DNA from: Raphanus sativus
Taxonomy: Eukaryota; Streptophyta; Magnoliopsida; Brassicales; Brassicaceae
DNA: 64,000 nucleotides
Direction of reading: 5' to 3'
NCBI RefSeq assembly: GCF_000801105.2
Contig: NC_079516.1
Coordinates: 46,046,908-46,110,907, forward strand
The notes beneath the pieces are model-generated. The model saw only the letters and a program-made list of their open reading frames with translations, was not told where the DNA came from and did no database searches. Within the stretch, counting starts at the first letter, position 1. Each line of letters starts with the position of its first letter. The translations under genes were made by a program, and so were the position numbers. Below are positions 32,451-46,238 of this stretch, piece after piece.

Positions 32451-35237
32451 AATAATAAATTTATAAATTAATTAATTTTATAAATTGAAAATATTTTATA
32501 TAATTAAAATTTAAAATAATTACTTTTTAAAATAAAATTTACTTGCACAATTTTTTATCATATACTACTAAGTTAAGATATATGCCTTACGCGGGATGAA
32601 TATTGTATGTATAAATTATTTTTACATTTTATTATATATTTTGGTTTCTACATATCATACAATAATAAAAATAAATATATATTAAATAATTGATTGATTA
32701 GTTACTATTATTTATATAATTCAGTTGACCCGAACATATAAAAAATCACTCTTTTTTATTTACAATCATTTTGTCGTAAATAAATTTAAACAATCAAATT
32801 TATCTATTTGATATGGTATATCATTAAATTCAATCGGTATTAACATATATACATATAGTATAATTTAATATTATTATTTATTAAATAAGGTTTCCTACTC
32901 ATGTTTTTATGATTATTTGTAGTTTTTTTACAAATTGACAACAAAATTTTCAACGTAAGAGTTGTAATAGTTTTAGTAATTTATAACTATTTAAAAAATG
33001 CAAATTTTAAAATGATAAATATTAAATTCTCTATATTTATTCGATGCAAATTCTGAAATTAAAATATATGTATTTTTATGATGATTAATATTTTTTGGTG
33101 TTACTTTCTAATTTTCTATAGATAACGCCAGTTGTTTGTTCTGTATTCGGTACATACAAGTTAAAGACATGAATTCAATATTGAGTTACTTGAAATATGT
33201 CTATTGATAGATGAAGAGGTAAATCACAAAGGAGAATATTTAGAACTTATAAAAGAATCATATTTTGGTAAAAACGTTTAAACGGATGAAAACTTAGTTC
33301 TTCTGCCAAAAGTGTGTGTGAGTCAATACTCTTCGATTTCTCTCCCTCTCGTTACATACTCGACTTTGTGCCTTTTATATCTCCAAATTGGCGTAAACCC
33401 TAGCTGACTTTAGCCAAATGAGCTGAACTCTATTTACTAGGCTAAGTTTTATTTATTTAACAGGTCTTATTTGAGAAATGTAATCTAAGAGCGGACATGA
33501 AAAATCCATTAACCATTACAAGTGGTATGCGAAATCAGAGTAGTGTGGAGTCAGTGAAAACTCACAATAACATAAATAACAATCATGGGGTGTAACTGAG
33601 ACATTGTGTTCTTTGAAAAGGGGTGAACTAAAACATTTCAGTATATGGTATATGTTGAAAGATTTAATAGAATTGATTTTGTTATTTATATCATTAAATT
33701 GCACTTATTTTTCGGGCAGACATTTATTTATAATTCCATAATTAAATGTGTTTGAATTGGAGTAGTAAAAGAATAAGTGATCTATCTGAAGGTGATTCAC
33801 GATGTTGTGTAAATGAACTAAAATACGAAAATTTTTATATGGTGATTACATGATCAGTAAACACTTATTTTGAACATTCGAAAAAATTAATGCACCATCC
33901 ATTAAACAGAATCTACTCACATGCCGAATAAATGAACTTGGAAAGCCAATAACCATAGACAGCCGAAGTGTTACAAAGTCAGACGCCCAGAAAAAAATTT
34001 AGAATAAAAATCTATAAAATCCAATGAAGAGGTTCTCTAACTGATGCTATTATGAAACTGGAAGGACTCAAGGTAGGTACTTTGTTTTTCCTTTCGGCTA
34101 CTTATGATAACAAAGGCACTTGACATAAAGTAAAAGCCAATTTGTGTGATAATTACAATTATATAACCTGATTGCTTTCAAACCGATCTAAATTGTTGTA
34201 ACTAACCGTGTTGAATTTATATATAAAAAGAGTTAGTTTTCTATAGTTTAGGTCTCGTCCTATTGACGGATTCGGAACTTTATAGTTGTAAAAAAAAGAA
34301 TTGATTAGTTTCAGAAAAAGAAGAAGAAATTGATAAAATAAAATGTACAGACCCTTTCTCAAAAGAAAAGGAAAGGCACACATGATTGTCGGTAATTGTC
34401 ACGTTTTTTTCTAAACGAGAAAACTTTATAATTTGATGATTTAGAAATCATATTTTTGGCAAAATAATCATACTTTATATATATATATATATATCGATAA
34501 TTTGGAAAATTTTGGACTTATTCCCATATATATATTCCCCCATATAATTCAAATGTGAAAAATATTAAATCAAACTTCACAAAGTGAGAGTTTTATCCTT
34601 TGGACTATGAATGAATAAACTCTCCTCTAACGGGAGTCATTTTCACATCCTGTTAGGTGCTTACGTTTTAGCTTATGTTGATGTAATCACTAATCTTTAA
34701 AGTTAAGTTACAGTCTACGAATAGATTTTCTTTCAAGATTTAAAAAAAAAAACTCAGAATATGATCATATATCTGCATTGTTACACATACTTAATATTGT
34801 AAGATTATTTCGAATCTGCCTAGATTTCTCTCAAATAGTTTAATAAATAATAAATATATGTTTCTTTCGAAGATTTGAGGAACTAACAAATTGAGATGTT
34901 GTTCTAATTGTTTATGGTTTGACCACAAATCTTTAGCGGTATGAAGCAATTTTCTTTTATGGTCAAAGTTACTGTATACAAACTTATATTTCATTTTTCA
35001 TGCCACCATGTTGACACTATAATAATAATAAAATAATAGGTAAATTCAGAAAACATTCTTCCAATTTTCCTTTTGGAGATAAATATACTATTGACTAATT
35101 TTCCAAATATACTATTGATTAATTAATGTGATACTTTTATCAAATTACAAAACATTGCGATACTTTTTGGTCGAATTCAATAGATCAGATAGAATTTCGT
35201 TTATTTACTTGTCAGGCCATAATTCATAGTGGTAACT
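32451..35237. other. AT-rich spacer, no gene
   Basis: Long AT-rich stretch with a (TA)n run at 34476-34494. Short frames are without motifs. A pyrimidine-rich piece at 33,300-33,440 may be an old LTR fragment, not provable here. Confidence 0.5.
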
Positions 35238-35249
35238 AGTCTTATCAAC

Positions 35250-36108
35250 ATGCTCGGTCGTTTTCTCTCTCCTTCTATTCTGTTCCCTCTCATCGATTTT
35301 ACACAGAGGAAGCGAGGAGAGAAAACTAAGGCCGGTGTTTTCCGGCGAGAATCTGCCCACGGTGGGCTTCCTTTCCAGCGTCACACCTTCTTCGTGGTGG
35401 TTGACTGGATTTTGGTTCCGGTTGTTCGCGTTCTCTTCGACGGAGCTTCCGGCTCTTGACTCCGACGGTGTGCTTATACTCTGGTGACCGTCCGGCTTAG
35501 ATTCCGGCATCGTCACTTTTCCTGTGGTGTTGACGGCCGGTTTAGTTTTGTAAAATTTCGTTGGCTCAAATCCAAGATGAGATCTCGGTTTCTATCGATG
35601 GATGCTCTCTGTGGAATTGGGTCTGGTGTTGAGTTGGATGCGTGGTAGACGCATGCCAAAGGCGAGGTCCGGTGAGGCACCGTTCAGTTGCGGTGGTTTT
35701 CTCCGGAGTTAAGAAACTGACGAAACCCTATACGGCCAATACAGTTGTTGGCGGTGGGTTTTTTGTCAGAAAAGAGATGGAGACGGGGTTCTCCGACGAG
35801 TATCAGGTGGCATACGGAGGACCGGTGATCGGAATTTGCTCCGGCGTTTGGGTCTCGATTCGAGAAGACGAGACGCGTGGTAAGCGTGTAAGGAGGGACT
35901 GGCACGTGGATGGCCGTGTGTTGATCGTGCCGCGTGGCTAGTAGTGGTGCAGTTCCCTTTAATTGGGCTTTCGGCCCACTTTTTTTAGTTGCCATAGTGT
36001 TTGGCCTTTGTAATGTTCATGGGCCTCTGACCTTTGTTTTTTTCGGTTTGGGCTTGTCCCGTTTTTGGGCCTGTCCCTTAATAATAAATATAGACGAAAA
36101 AAAAAAAA
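35250..36108 (+). mobile_element. Sadhu-like retroposon, copy B (full length)
   Basis: An 859-bp GC-rich unit between AGTCTTATCAAC at 35238-35249 and 36109-36120 (perfect 12 bp). It ends CCCTTAATAATAAATATAGA then CG and a run of 13 A. Starts TCTCTCTCCTTCTATTCTG-like, as copy C. Its short frames are broken and differ from the other copies, so it is non-coding. Confidence 0.85.
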
Positions 36109-36120
36109 AGTCTTATCAAC

Positions 36121-38746
36121 TTCATGCCGACAAATAACGAATTAACGATAGACATACTATTCTTTTGCTTGTGATGGCAGTCACGTGTGATGCACATGAT
36201 GTCGGTAAAATGCATACATTAGTTTTGGACCAAATTGAGTTCTTTGGTTGAGTGTTTAATTAGATTATTCATATATGAATAGTGTTGTGTTTATTAGGCC
36301 ATTCATAACTTGTCGGCAAACACTTTTTTTTTTGTGTTTTTGGCTAGGGGGCTATACGTTACGATTAATAGTAAATGTGTGTGTTTAGATATATTCGTCT
36401 TATCTCTTGTGCCAAAAAGAAAGAATGATACATTCGTCCTTCATTGGTAACTTAAATGTGTTAAATTAAATAAAGAGCACATCACTAGAATCGAGAGAAA
36501 TTTTGAGAGACAATCGGAACACAATGATTAAGGTCAATAGTCCAAATAATTTTTACCCTTGAAAACACAATCATTAAAGCTGTTAGATTTTCTTTTTAAC
36601 ATCGAGGTCGTTAGTTAATTCCATCAGTAACCTTATTGACATTTTATCTGTCCACACATACATGAGTGCGTATAAGAAGATCATACAGATGTTTACATGT
36701 TGTCACATGGAGCAAAACGCGTAGTGTCTTGTACTCGATCGCTATAGTCTACTGGGACTTGTCATGTCTTCGTCGTTTCCTTAGCTAATGGATTTTTCGC
36801 CTTTCACATTATATATATATGCTTTCCAGAACTTCGAGTTTTGTATTTATATTATTCATAAAGTACACAACAAAACATACGTCAGACGAAAATGATACTA
36901 CATATTCGTCGCTTCCCGGTGCGAGCGAGAAAGATTAACAAGGACCTTCTCATTCTTGAGCACAGGCCAGCACAATTGTTTTACGTGTTTTAAGTTAAAA
37001 AATTAGTCCTTTGAAATTTGTGCTTATTAATTTGAACTACTAATATATACTATCTGTGTTGAAGGAAAAAGAATATACAAAATCCGGAGATAGATAGAAA
37101 CTTATATTTATATATAAATAATTTGAAATTTAAAAAATTTGAAATCATAGAATATTTAGAGACTTTTTTTTTGTAACACATAGAATATTTAGAGACATTG
37201 CCAAAGATCTTTTAGAGCTACTAAGATATACCAAAGGTGAATGCAAAACGTAGTATGAAGCAGATATAAGAACTCCAGCATCCAATAATAGCTAAGCCTT
37301 GTACTTGCTAAGCATTTGTTTAATGGATGGATCATATACTTCTGACATAAAGTTCAGCGGATATAAATAGGTTTGGAGATATGAATAGGAAATAATGAAT
37401 GACTTGGGGTAAGGTATCAAATGAGGCATACCTTTGCAGATGGAATTAGAAATACTAATATAAGCGAAGAAAAATATGCTTCAATTAACATGCAAGCTCT
37501 TTAGAACGAATTTTAAGTACATACTTTCAATAATTCATGAGTCAGTGGTATGGCCAGGCTTTTCGAAATAAGTGAAAGAGTTACCTTCACTAGAAAGCTA
37601 ATTTCAGAGCTTCAAGGTTGTCTACCTTCTATGGACAAAACGAGACACCCGATTCATTAGCCAAAATTACACATATTTTTGTAGAGTATTACTTCAGCCA
37701 TTTCAAAATAATGCATATTCTAAAATTTTCACAATTATTAAAAAATACTAAAATTCTTGACAATAAATGTATTATTTTATATTTTAATTATTTACTATAA
37801 TTTTAGCCAATCAAAATTTAATAAAATTTAAAATTTGCTATTATTACATACATTAAAAATATAAAATATGAATCTTTTAAAAACAGATATTTAAAAAAAA
37901 AAACATAGATCATTGCTTGTTTTATTCCAGATTCTCATATCACCTCTTGTTTGAGTGATATATCAATTTTTAATGTTAAAATGATATATTTAGATTTATA
38001 AAAATATATTTAAAATCAGCTCGTTTAACTATTTTTTTTAAACAACTATTTTATTACTTAAATTTGAAATAGTTTAACTAGCTAAACCAGAATAAAATAA
38101 TTAAGGAATCGAAGAATTTTGGTCGAACCGTTTAACTATTGAAATACAAGAAACATGAGTGTGATTCTGGGACACTTGCACTGCTTGTCCCCTAATTAGA
38201 TCGAAGAATTCGCAAAATGTCAAATTCTAAAGTTCAAGATGTCGAATTCTTTGTTACACCGAAACTCTAGTAGCATTGTGCTTGTGACGCTATATATATT
38301 TCTGGGTAAAACTTTGGTATGTTATATACTGGATTTTCCATTCGGTGGGGGATCGGTATCTTTAAGACATACTTTTTCTTTCTTTGTTGTAATGTACTCT
38401 TTTCGGGTGGACGAAATATAACAAAATTATATAATAAAAGTATATCTAACAAAATTATATTCAAGCCATTAAATATAAAATGCATCTCAATTAACTCCTC
38501 CTTGTTAGCGGTAGGAGAAGATTCTTTAAATCTTAATACAACCTCTCTTTTATCTAATATCCCTCATAATACTAATACGTAACATGTTTGACAAATTTGA
38601 AGCAGTTCCCTTACGTGCTTATACATGATTGGTTGACTTAGACAAATTATTTAAACTTTCCATATCATATCCTTAAGTCTTTAATATGAATATGGAAGTA
38701 ACTACTAAAGCGCTTTAAAATGAGCTAATAATACCAGAAGTTATGA
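36121..38746. other. Spacer downstream of LBD11
   Basis: No gene. One clear micro-insertion at 37164-37178; otherwise AT-rich DNA without recognisable repeats. Confidence 0.5.
37146..37196 (-). repeat. Micro-insertion with 18-bp target-site duplication
   Basis: CATAGAATATTTAGAGAC at 37146-37163 and 37179-37196 flanks only 15 bp. On the minus strand the insert is TGTTACAAAAAAAAA. Confidence 0.75.
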
Positions 38747-40199
38747 TCATGACCAAAGAGGATCCCACCACGACATTGATGAGTTATTGTTGTTGGTGTC
38801 CTCAAGGAATCCCAAATCATTGGTCACTTCATCGGGGCTACTAATGAGCTCGTCACCACTATCAAATGAACTCTCAAAGGACATATTCTGGTGTCCTTCT
38901 TGTGCTGATAACTTTGTTTGTTCCATTTTATATAATAGCTCTAGCAGATCTGATCTTTGGAGATGCATGCTCACTAGTTCTACTTGAGTTTTAGCAAGTT
39001 GTGCTTGAAGCTCACTCACTTGTCTCTGCAAATGGTAAATTGCACCTGCACAACCGTAAACTGGATCTCTCATCCTAGCTCCTGCTTCATAAACCATGCT
39101 ATTAACCGCATCTGTTCTTTGAGATTCCGGAAGTTCCTGATACCAATAACAAAAAAAAACATAATCAAATAATCTTTCACTAAAACATGATTTTCTAGAA
39201 GAGGATACAAAAGTCTTGGACATTTTGTGGAACGTGGATTGTAGCATAAATGTTGTATATTTGAAATTTTATATTTATTATTTTAAATGTGTATTTGACC
39301 ATGAAGAAATGGTACTTGACTTTTACAATGAAGAAATGGTACTTGACTTTTACAAAGGTGAATGAAAAGGAATTGTTGAGATAGACATGTAAATTATACA
39401 TACGACTTTTTAAGTGTTATATTATTTTTATGTTGAACATGTGTATTATAGTGAGAGGCTGCATGTAGCTTTGAGGAAGGGCTGTTATTGACCTTTCATT
39501 CCATTGTAGGGCCTGGTTCCGGTCACATGACTTATGAACCCATTATTGTTCAACAACTAGACTTTTAACAACTTTAACTTCCTTTTCACATTTTGAAAAT
39601 CAGATTTATTTTTTTGATTGAGAAATGTTTTTTAATTATTTTTGTACAAAGAACAAAGCACTTGGTTTAATATTAACTACTAAAAGAAAATATAACGCTT
39701 ATGATATAAATATTATTTTATTAATAACCACAAGATATAGTTTGTATTAGTTTTCCTCATCATAATTGTGATGTGAATTAATAACCCAATGTAAAATATA
39801 TGCTCATGTACAAACGTGTGTGATGACTGATGACATAAACATAGGAAATACTCACGTGTGACAAGTAATAAACTAGAAAAGTACCTGCAAGAACTTGATA
39901 ATGTTGCTAGCTCCGAAAACACGGTGGGCGATTGTGAACTTAGCCGGATCCGTCGGAGGAAAATACGGCGCCAAAACACATTTCTCGGCGCACCGCCGTC
40001 GCAAAATTTTGCAAGCCGCGCAAGGACTTAGCACCACCGGCGGTTGTGGCGGCTGCTGCGGCGAAAGAGACGGCGGAGGTGAAGAAGTGGGAGAAGGAGA
40101 GCTGACGGGAGTGGTGGTTTCTGACGCGGAGACGACAGCGACTGCGGAGGAAGTAGGTGTTGCCGTGGAAGTGCTACCGATACTCTCCACCTTTAGCAT
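38747..40199 (-). CDS. LBD11: LOB-domain transcription factor, LBD11 type (At2g28500-like)
   Basis: Two exons (39885-40199, 38747-39136) code for 234 residues. A Ser/Thr/Pro-rich N-terminus of 55 residues is followed by the LOB domain. The C-block CAACKILRRRCAEKC has C60, C63, C70, C74 (C-X2-C-X6-C-X3-C). The Gly-Ala-Ser block contains RVFGASNIIKFLQ and the intron splits it after FLQ, the usual intron position of the family. The coiled region YHLQRQVSELQAQLAK gives the Leu repeat. A Ser/Asp/Asn-rich tail ends WWDPLWS. LBD proteins bind DNA as dimers; LBD11 is linked to vascular cambium and ROS control in Arabidopsis (family knowledge). A TATA box and a TGACGTCA site lie upstream. Intact. Confidence 0.94.
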
Positions 40200-40320
40200 G
40201 ATTCTTGAATTCTAAGGGGCTAAACTGATAATTTATATTCTTTTGGGTTAATTAGATAAAAAGATTTAGTTTATGAGCGAAAGTGGAGTGAAGTGATTTA
40301 TGGTGAGGAAGATTGTGGGT

Positions 40321-40365
40321 GTATATATAGGGAGAAAGACAGAGGAGAATGATAACGTGACGTCA
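40321..40365 (-). promoter_or_regulatory. LBD11 core promoter: TATA box and TGACGTCA site
   Basis: CTATATATAC on the coding strand at about 40321-40330, and the perfect palindrome TGACGTCA (bZIP/TGA-type site) at 40358-40365, 28 bp upstream of it. The ATG is about 122 bp downstream of the TATA box. Confidence 0.6.
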
Positions 40366-40449
40366 TATTTTTGAGTTATGACGCAAAATTTTCGTTAGGA
40401 CTAAAATTTATTTTTGAGCACTGTTTGGAATCATTTATTTTCTATATTT

Positions 40450-40681
40450 ACGATGGCTGCTAAATTCTTCTTGCGCTTTTCAGTTTCAACGGTTGATTGA
40501 CTTAGGCAGCTCAATTAAATCATTTCTGCATTCGCATTTAGACAACACTTCTTCTGTTTAAATTAACGATGGCTGCTAAATTCTTCTTGCGCTTTTCAGT
40601 TTCAACGGTTGATTGACTTAGGCAGCTCAATTAAATCATTTCTGCATTCGCATTTAGACAACACTTCTTCTGTTTAAATTA
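40450..40681. repeat. Perfect 116-bp tandem duplication upstream of LBD11
   Basis: Copies 40450-40565 and 40566-40681 are identical base for base (start ACGATGGCTGCTAAATTC, end TTCTGTTTAAATTA). Being unmutated it is very recent, or an assembly artefact. Confidence 0.95.
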
Positions 40682-43409
40682 AATTATTCTCAAAGTAGTC
40701 TTTAAAAGGGAGTAATCAGTTCCCCGTTTACACATCTCCCTGATATACTCTTTTTTTAGTTAATCGGTGTGAAAAGTACAAATTCATTCCTTATTATCTT
40801 TGATTTGTTTTAGGGTGCCAAACCATCCAAATATGGATTAATGACACTGTTGAGTAACTTGAGTTTCTAACTAGTTTTGTATCCAACTCAATTTGAAAAG
40901 AAAAATATATATATTGCACGCTGGCATTAACGATTAACGAGTTAAAGTGATTTTCAATGTGAAAACCAATCTAGTTTCGATAGGGATTCTATACAATATC
41001 ACTTCACTATCTAGAGACCTGTGAGAGAATACCAAATAATAAAATATGTGGATAATTACAAAAATGAAATATACTGGCAACTATGCTTTTATGTCTTCTT
41101 GCTAATTTTTCATAGCTTCAGACAAGATTCGTCTATGCTTCTAGAATTGTAAGAAATGAATCTATAAATCATCAACCTAATATTCGATTTTTTTTTCTGT
41201 TGTTACCATCGGTATCTGACAAGTATATATTTGTATAAATCTCTGTGACTAGTATACATCTAGTCAGAACCGGTCTTGAGATTTACATTTTTACTTAAGG
41301 CCGCAATCAAAAAGTGGAAAAATGGCTGGTTTTGTATATTTTTCAGAAATATTGGCTGTTTTTAAAGGTTACATTTTTATGTGAAATTTGAGGCTGCAAG
41401 CGGATGCTTCCTTTGCTTGGCCTCAAAGCAGCCTCTGCATCTAGTATAGATGAACCTAGAGTCGGTACACAGAAAAAAGTCTGTCAAAAACTATTTTCAT
41501 AAAACATTTTAATGGGATTTAAGAGCTCTAAACGTTTTTAAAATTTATTTTATATTTCATTTATCATAAGATATGTGTTCTTAATATGTTTGATATTATA
41601 AAACACGAACTTCCTTCAGAAATATATAAAGTTTAATTAGTTAAAATTAATGTGAGTTATAAATGGATAAAACATAAGGTTATATCATCTTCAACCATTT
41701 CCGGCATGAATCAAATTTTCACTTCTACAAGACTTAGGCTCTCTCTTCAACTAGTCATATCGCCAAATTTTGTGGTTCTCAACCCCTTTTCTCACTGTCA
41801 TCATGCTTAACCTGACCAGAGTATCTTCTATAATAAGTAAACCTAATTTGACAGATTTTGATTAAAAAAGAGGTAATCTCATCAGGTTCACTGACAACTC
41901 AAGCCCTTCTCCGCCTTTGGTATTCACAAGTGACAAGAAGAAAGGTTGCAAAGTCGGGGGTCATCGTAATAAAAACATATAAATTGTCAAAAATTTACAA
42001 AAAAAAAATCAAACATAAAAATACCGCACCTTTTTTTAAGCGAGGATCAAAATTTAATGATATTCTTAAAATAATATCATAAAAGTGACAATTTTAAAAA
42101 ATTTCATTTTATCAACCATGCATAAATTTAAATTTGAAAAACTTCTCTTTATTCTTATTGTTTTCGCTTTAACTTTTATAATTATTACTATCTTTGTAAC
42201 TAAGTTCTTAAATGATTCCAGCGAGACTTTTGCACGTTTGGAGTTAACAGATTGTAAATTTGGTTTTGTGATCCGTAAACGGAAATAACGTCTCATAGAA
42301 AGATTGATCACGGTAATGTGATATAAGGAAATTAACACAACAAGCCAAGTTGTTATTTAGGTTGCCTCATATTTTCTTATTAGAAATTTCTTTCTTTTTG
42401 TTTTCTTTTACTTATATTGGGTCTGTATAATTTTGTAAGACTTTTGATGTTTGAACTAATGAGTTATATATGCAGGTGGTAGGAAATATCCGAACGAAAA
42501 TAGTCGTTAATTATGAAACTTTTTCTTTTATAATTTAAGAATTTTAGACGAAGTTGACAAAGAAAAAGAAAGAAAATAATTTTTGCACCAGTGATCTTGT
42601 CTTTACTATGCGAGTTATAGTTATAGACCTGTATCCACTTCTTTGAATGTTTTCATTGAGACACGACATACTTCATTAACGAAAGACTTCAGCTTAACTT
42701 AAGCTATCTACAATCAAACTCCGTAATACTATTTTATTGCGAAATCTCTCCAATCTAGTACTAAAAATTATTTTATTTTATTTTTAACTAAAAAACATAT
42801 ATTATTATATAACGCCATAATTTTATATCAAAATCTGATGTAAAATTACAGTATTGTACTAGAACAATATAACTTTTAATGTTGGGTTAAAATTGTTTGT
42901 AAGGATCACACCAAAATAGTGTTTTGAAGTTCAATTGGAGCTATTTAGAAGTTTGATAGGAGATAAATTTATTTAGTGTTGAAATCATACTAAAATAGTG
43001 TAATTTGATAATAAAATAATGTTTTATTTTGAAACTGAACTAAAATAATGTTATGGATAAAAAATGTCCCTAGTCTTAGTTAGGTTCGTAGCTCTAGTTA
43101 CATATTTATATCAAGAGGACTTTATAAATTATGGCTATATTCTTTTTCTTGGGTTAAATGTGGCAACATTTACCTCTATAGTAACAACTCGTCCATAAAT
43201 TGTTTGTGCATGATCAAATTAATGAGTATGAATAGTTTTACATGCTTTTGGAGAACTCCCTTTTTTGGTAATTGTTGGAGAACTCATACGTAGCTACATT
43301 CTGTTTATAACAACTTGGTCTCTCTTTTTTTTGTCAACAACTTTGTCATTTATGTAATAACTTGGTCCTCTATATATTTCGGTTATGGCAAATATGAAAT
43401 AGTTTTTCC
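40682..43409. other. Spacer, no gene
   Basis: No coding frame I can support. In Arabidopsis a Dof gene (At2g28510) follows LBD11; no Dof zinc finger is found here or further on. One micro-insertion at 43259-43274. Confidence 0.5.
43248..43285 (-). repeat. Micro-insertion with 11-bp target-site duplication
   Basis: TTGGAGAACTC at 43248-43258 and 43275-43285 flanks 16 bp; on the minus strand CAATTACCAAAAAAGG. Confidence 0.6.
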
Positions 43410-43419
43410 TTTGTGATCT

Positions 43420-44268
43420 TCTTTTTTCCGTCTGGATTGATATTTTATTAAAGGGTCAAAACCCAAAACGGACCATACTCAACCGAAACACAAAGACCAT
43501 TATGGTCCATTACAACGAAATTTTAGCCCGACATAAAAGGGCTTACTAAACAGGCCTCAAGCCCAACCCGACACAACGCGCCGATTCCACCGCCACGCGT
43601 CTATTCGGTTCCCCAGACCGTCCACGTGCGTCAACGAAAACAAACACAGGAGCCACGCGTCATCTATCCACCCTTCGTGATCCAATGGCCGAGATTTTCG
43701 CTGGAGAAAACGAAACTAAACATGTTTCTCGGAACTCGCCGTCGACAAACCACCGCGCCCATTATCGCCGCTAGAAAATCATCACCGGAGCAGCTTCTGT
43801 CGGTCCACCGGATCACACCGAAAAAAGACACTAAAAGAAGAAGCCGTAGAGATGATCTTAGTCAATATCGAACCAAACTACGCCGATTTAAAAGCTGGAG
43901 GTTCAACCGAGATCTCCAAATCGGATGGCCGCGGAACTCGTAAGAATCCGAGTTAACTCGGATAGAAGCCAATCGACGCCATCGGAAGAGAAACCCGACC
44001 TGCACATCGATGGAGCCAAAAGCCGGTGCATCACCGAAGGGAAAGGTGTTTCACCGGAGTCAAAAGCCGGGAGCTCCGTCATAGAAAACGCGAGAGCCAG
44101 CCGATCACCTAGATACATATGCGCCGCTGGAAGAGAAGACCCAAACAGGGTCGAGCTTCGCCAGAAAAGCTGGCCTGTGATTTCTCTCCTCCTTCCTCTG
44201 TGACAGATCATAGAGAGGGAACAAAGCAAAAAGAGAGAGAAACCTTATCAGCTTATTTTATTTTTTCT
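43420..44268 (-). mobile_element. Sadhu-like retroposon, copy C (full length)
   Basis: An 849-bp unit between TTTGTGATCT at 43410-43419 and 44269-44278. On the minus strand it shares with copy B the start region (GTTCCCTCTC, ACAGAGGAAG, GAGGAGAGAAA) and the 3' end (CCCTTTAATAAAATAT, AGACGGAAAAAA). No intact frame. Confidence 0.85.
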
Positions 44269-44444
44269 TTTGTGATCTAAATTATACGGTTATTAAATAA
44301 TTTATTCATAATCATTGATGACTAGTACCTTGATATCTATGCGTCTATGTCTACGTCTATATATGTCTATATAATTTGTGTAAAACATAGTTTAATTGTA
44401 AATTTTCTGCCTTGATATATATGCATCTATGTTATACACATATA

Positions 44445-45087
44445 GGCTGCGGCTTCCCACCGGTCAGATCTATTGACAGCGGTGGCTCCTCCACCGAGCT
44501 TCGCTGGCGTCTGACTCTGGGACCATGTCGTTTCTTCGTCGGTCGTGGTCGCCGGCTTTCGATTCTCGGGAAAGGGTTCGAGCTGTTTACAAAGGTGTTT
44601 CGAGTGGTGGATTTTGGCCGAATTCGGAGGAGATGATGCTCTCTGAAGGTCGGGCCTTCGTGTGAGACTCGTTTTCTTTACATCCAATATTTGTCGTTGG
44701 AAGTGGAAGCGGTGGTCATGGGTCTAGTTCCGGTGTTCTTGTTCCGTCTCGTTTGAACAGCGTCGACTTCGATCGGGGAGAAAGTGGGTGATTCGCAATT
44801 TCGGCGAGGTATTGGTTGCGATCCCGGCGGCGACGACCGACATCCTTGGTGATGACGATGCTTCTTCTACTGACACGCGTCCTTGTGTTATTTGGTTCCA
44901 ACACGTGGTATTGCGGTGGGAAGAGATCGATGCATCCCGTTTTTTGTTTTGGTATTTTGGACTTGTAGTTTGTCTTTTATGTTTTGGGTTTTTGGTTCTT
45001 GTGTCTGGATCGGGCGTATTGGGTCAGGTATATTGGGCCTGTTGTAAACTCTTTTATGATATTAATATATTAGATGGCAAAAAAAAA
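44445..45087 (+). mobile_element. Sadhu-like retroposon, copy D (5'-truncated)
   Basis: Aligns with the inner part of copy A: GTCGCCGGCTTTCG, GGTTCGAGCTGT, TGCTCTCTGAAGGTCGG and GACACGCGTCCTT are shared. Its start corresponds to about 200 bp into copy A. It ends TTAGATGGC then nine A. No clear target duplication found. It lies head to head with copy C, only 166 bp apart. Confidence 0.75.
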
Positions 45088-46195
45088 CACGTCAGCTACA
45101 TAAGAAAAAAACGCGAGGTATTTGTCAAAAAAAAATCACGAGGCACGTTGCAACCACCGGTCGTCCGAGAAGCTTAAGAACGACACGTAGTACATGATCG
45201 AGTGAGCCGGTTTATTTTTAAATGTATAATATATAGTAGTATAGATGTGATCGAGCGAGCCAGTCCACCTCTGCTGCCTCAATCAAGACCATGCATGATA
45301 TCTTTCTAGTTCTCTCAACATATCAATTTCTTAGGTTCTTGTAATTATGTTTATTATTTGATTTTAGCTCATATTTTAGCAGAAGTTTATTAATTACTTA
45401 ACTGGGGGACATAGTAGGGATAAGTTTGGTGGAAATTAGTCAGCTCATTGGACATATTGAGTAAGAAAAAAGGCTTCTTTGATTTTTAGGTACTAACTAA
45501 AGTTTTTTTCTGGTAACGATTCAATATCTTTTGGTTTGCCTTTACCCATTCACAAATGAAGTTTCTTCTTAATAATTTGAGAATCATATTCCATGGGCCA
45601 CACATATAGTTATATTTCTTCCTACGCTAATTAATACGTTGTATTTATATATCTGAAAAAATTCATATAATTATAGGGGAAATCACTCATTAATCAGGAG
45701 TCAAAATGCATGAAGTAATCTTTAGAAAAAACTAACGCAACTTTGTTAGGTAATTTACGAAATTATTGTCAAATTAGAAGTGTATTATATAGATGTCATG
45801 TAGGCCAACTTCCGTAAAGTTTAAGACTAACAATAAGCATAGTGTATTATTTGTTTCCCATTATGCATCATCACAATTGATATATATATGACTAAATATA
45901 GACATGAGTAGATAAAAGTACTTATCCAGTTACTTTGAGTCTTCCAATCCAAAAACTCCCAAGTTTCTATAGAAAATGAGATGCCTCCGTATAACATGTT
46001 GCAAGTCTCTTGTTTGTATAAAAGTAACCAAAAATGAGAGAAAACGAAAGTGCATAAATCTTTGATGTTTTCGTGATCGGTAGTTGATAGATTGATTTGA
46101 AACAGACAATCCCAAAGTTGTTTGCCAAGCGTATGCAAAATCTAGTACCATCAAGATTCACATAAGTTCTCAAATGCCTATAACTCAACAGATTC

Positions 46196-46238
46196 AACAC
46201 ACACACACACACACACACTATATATATATATATATATT
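46196..46238. repeat. (CA)n(TA)n compound microsatellite
   Basis: About eleven CA units followed by about ten TA units. Confidence 0.95.

Noticed and set aside
35205..35995. Frames of about 100 codons on both strands at Sadhu-like copy B
   Set aside because: Not conserved in copy C, which is its closest relative; no domain recognised.
41272..41470. hAT-like MITE starting CAGAACCGGTCTTGAG
   Set aside because: The right end pairs poorly and no 8-bp duplication was found.
42066..42338. Small membrane-protein-like frames on both strands
   Set aside because: AT-rich chance frames rich in Ile/Phe/Lys; no conserved motif, promoter or neighbour support.
43310..43370. T-rich insertion between AACTTGGTC words
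   Set aside because: The flanking repeats are imperfect and of different length.
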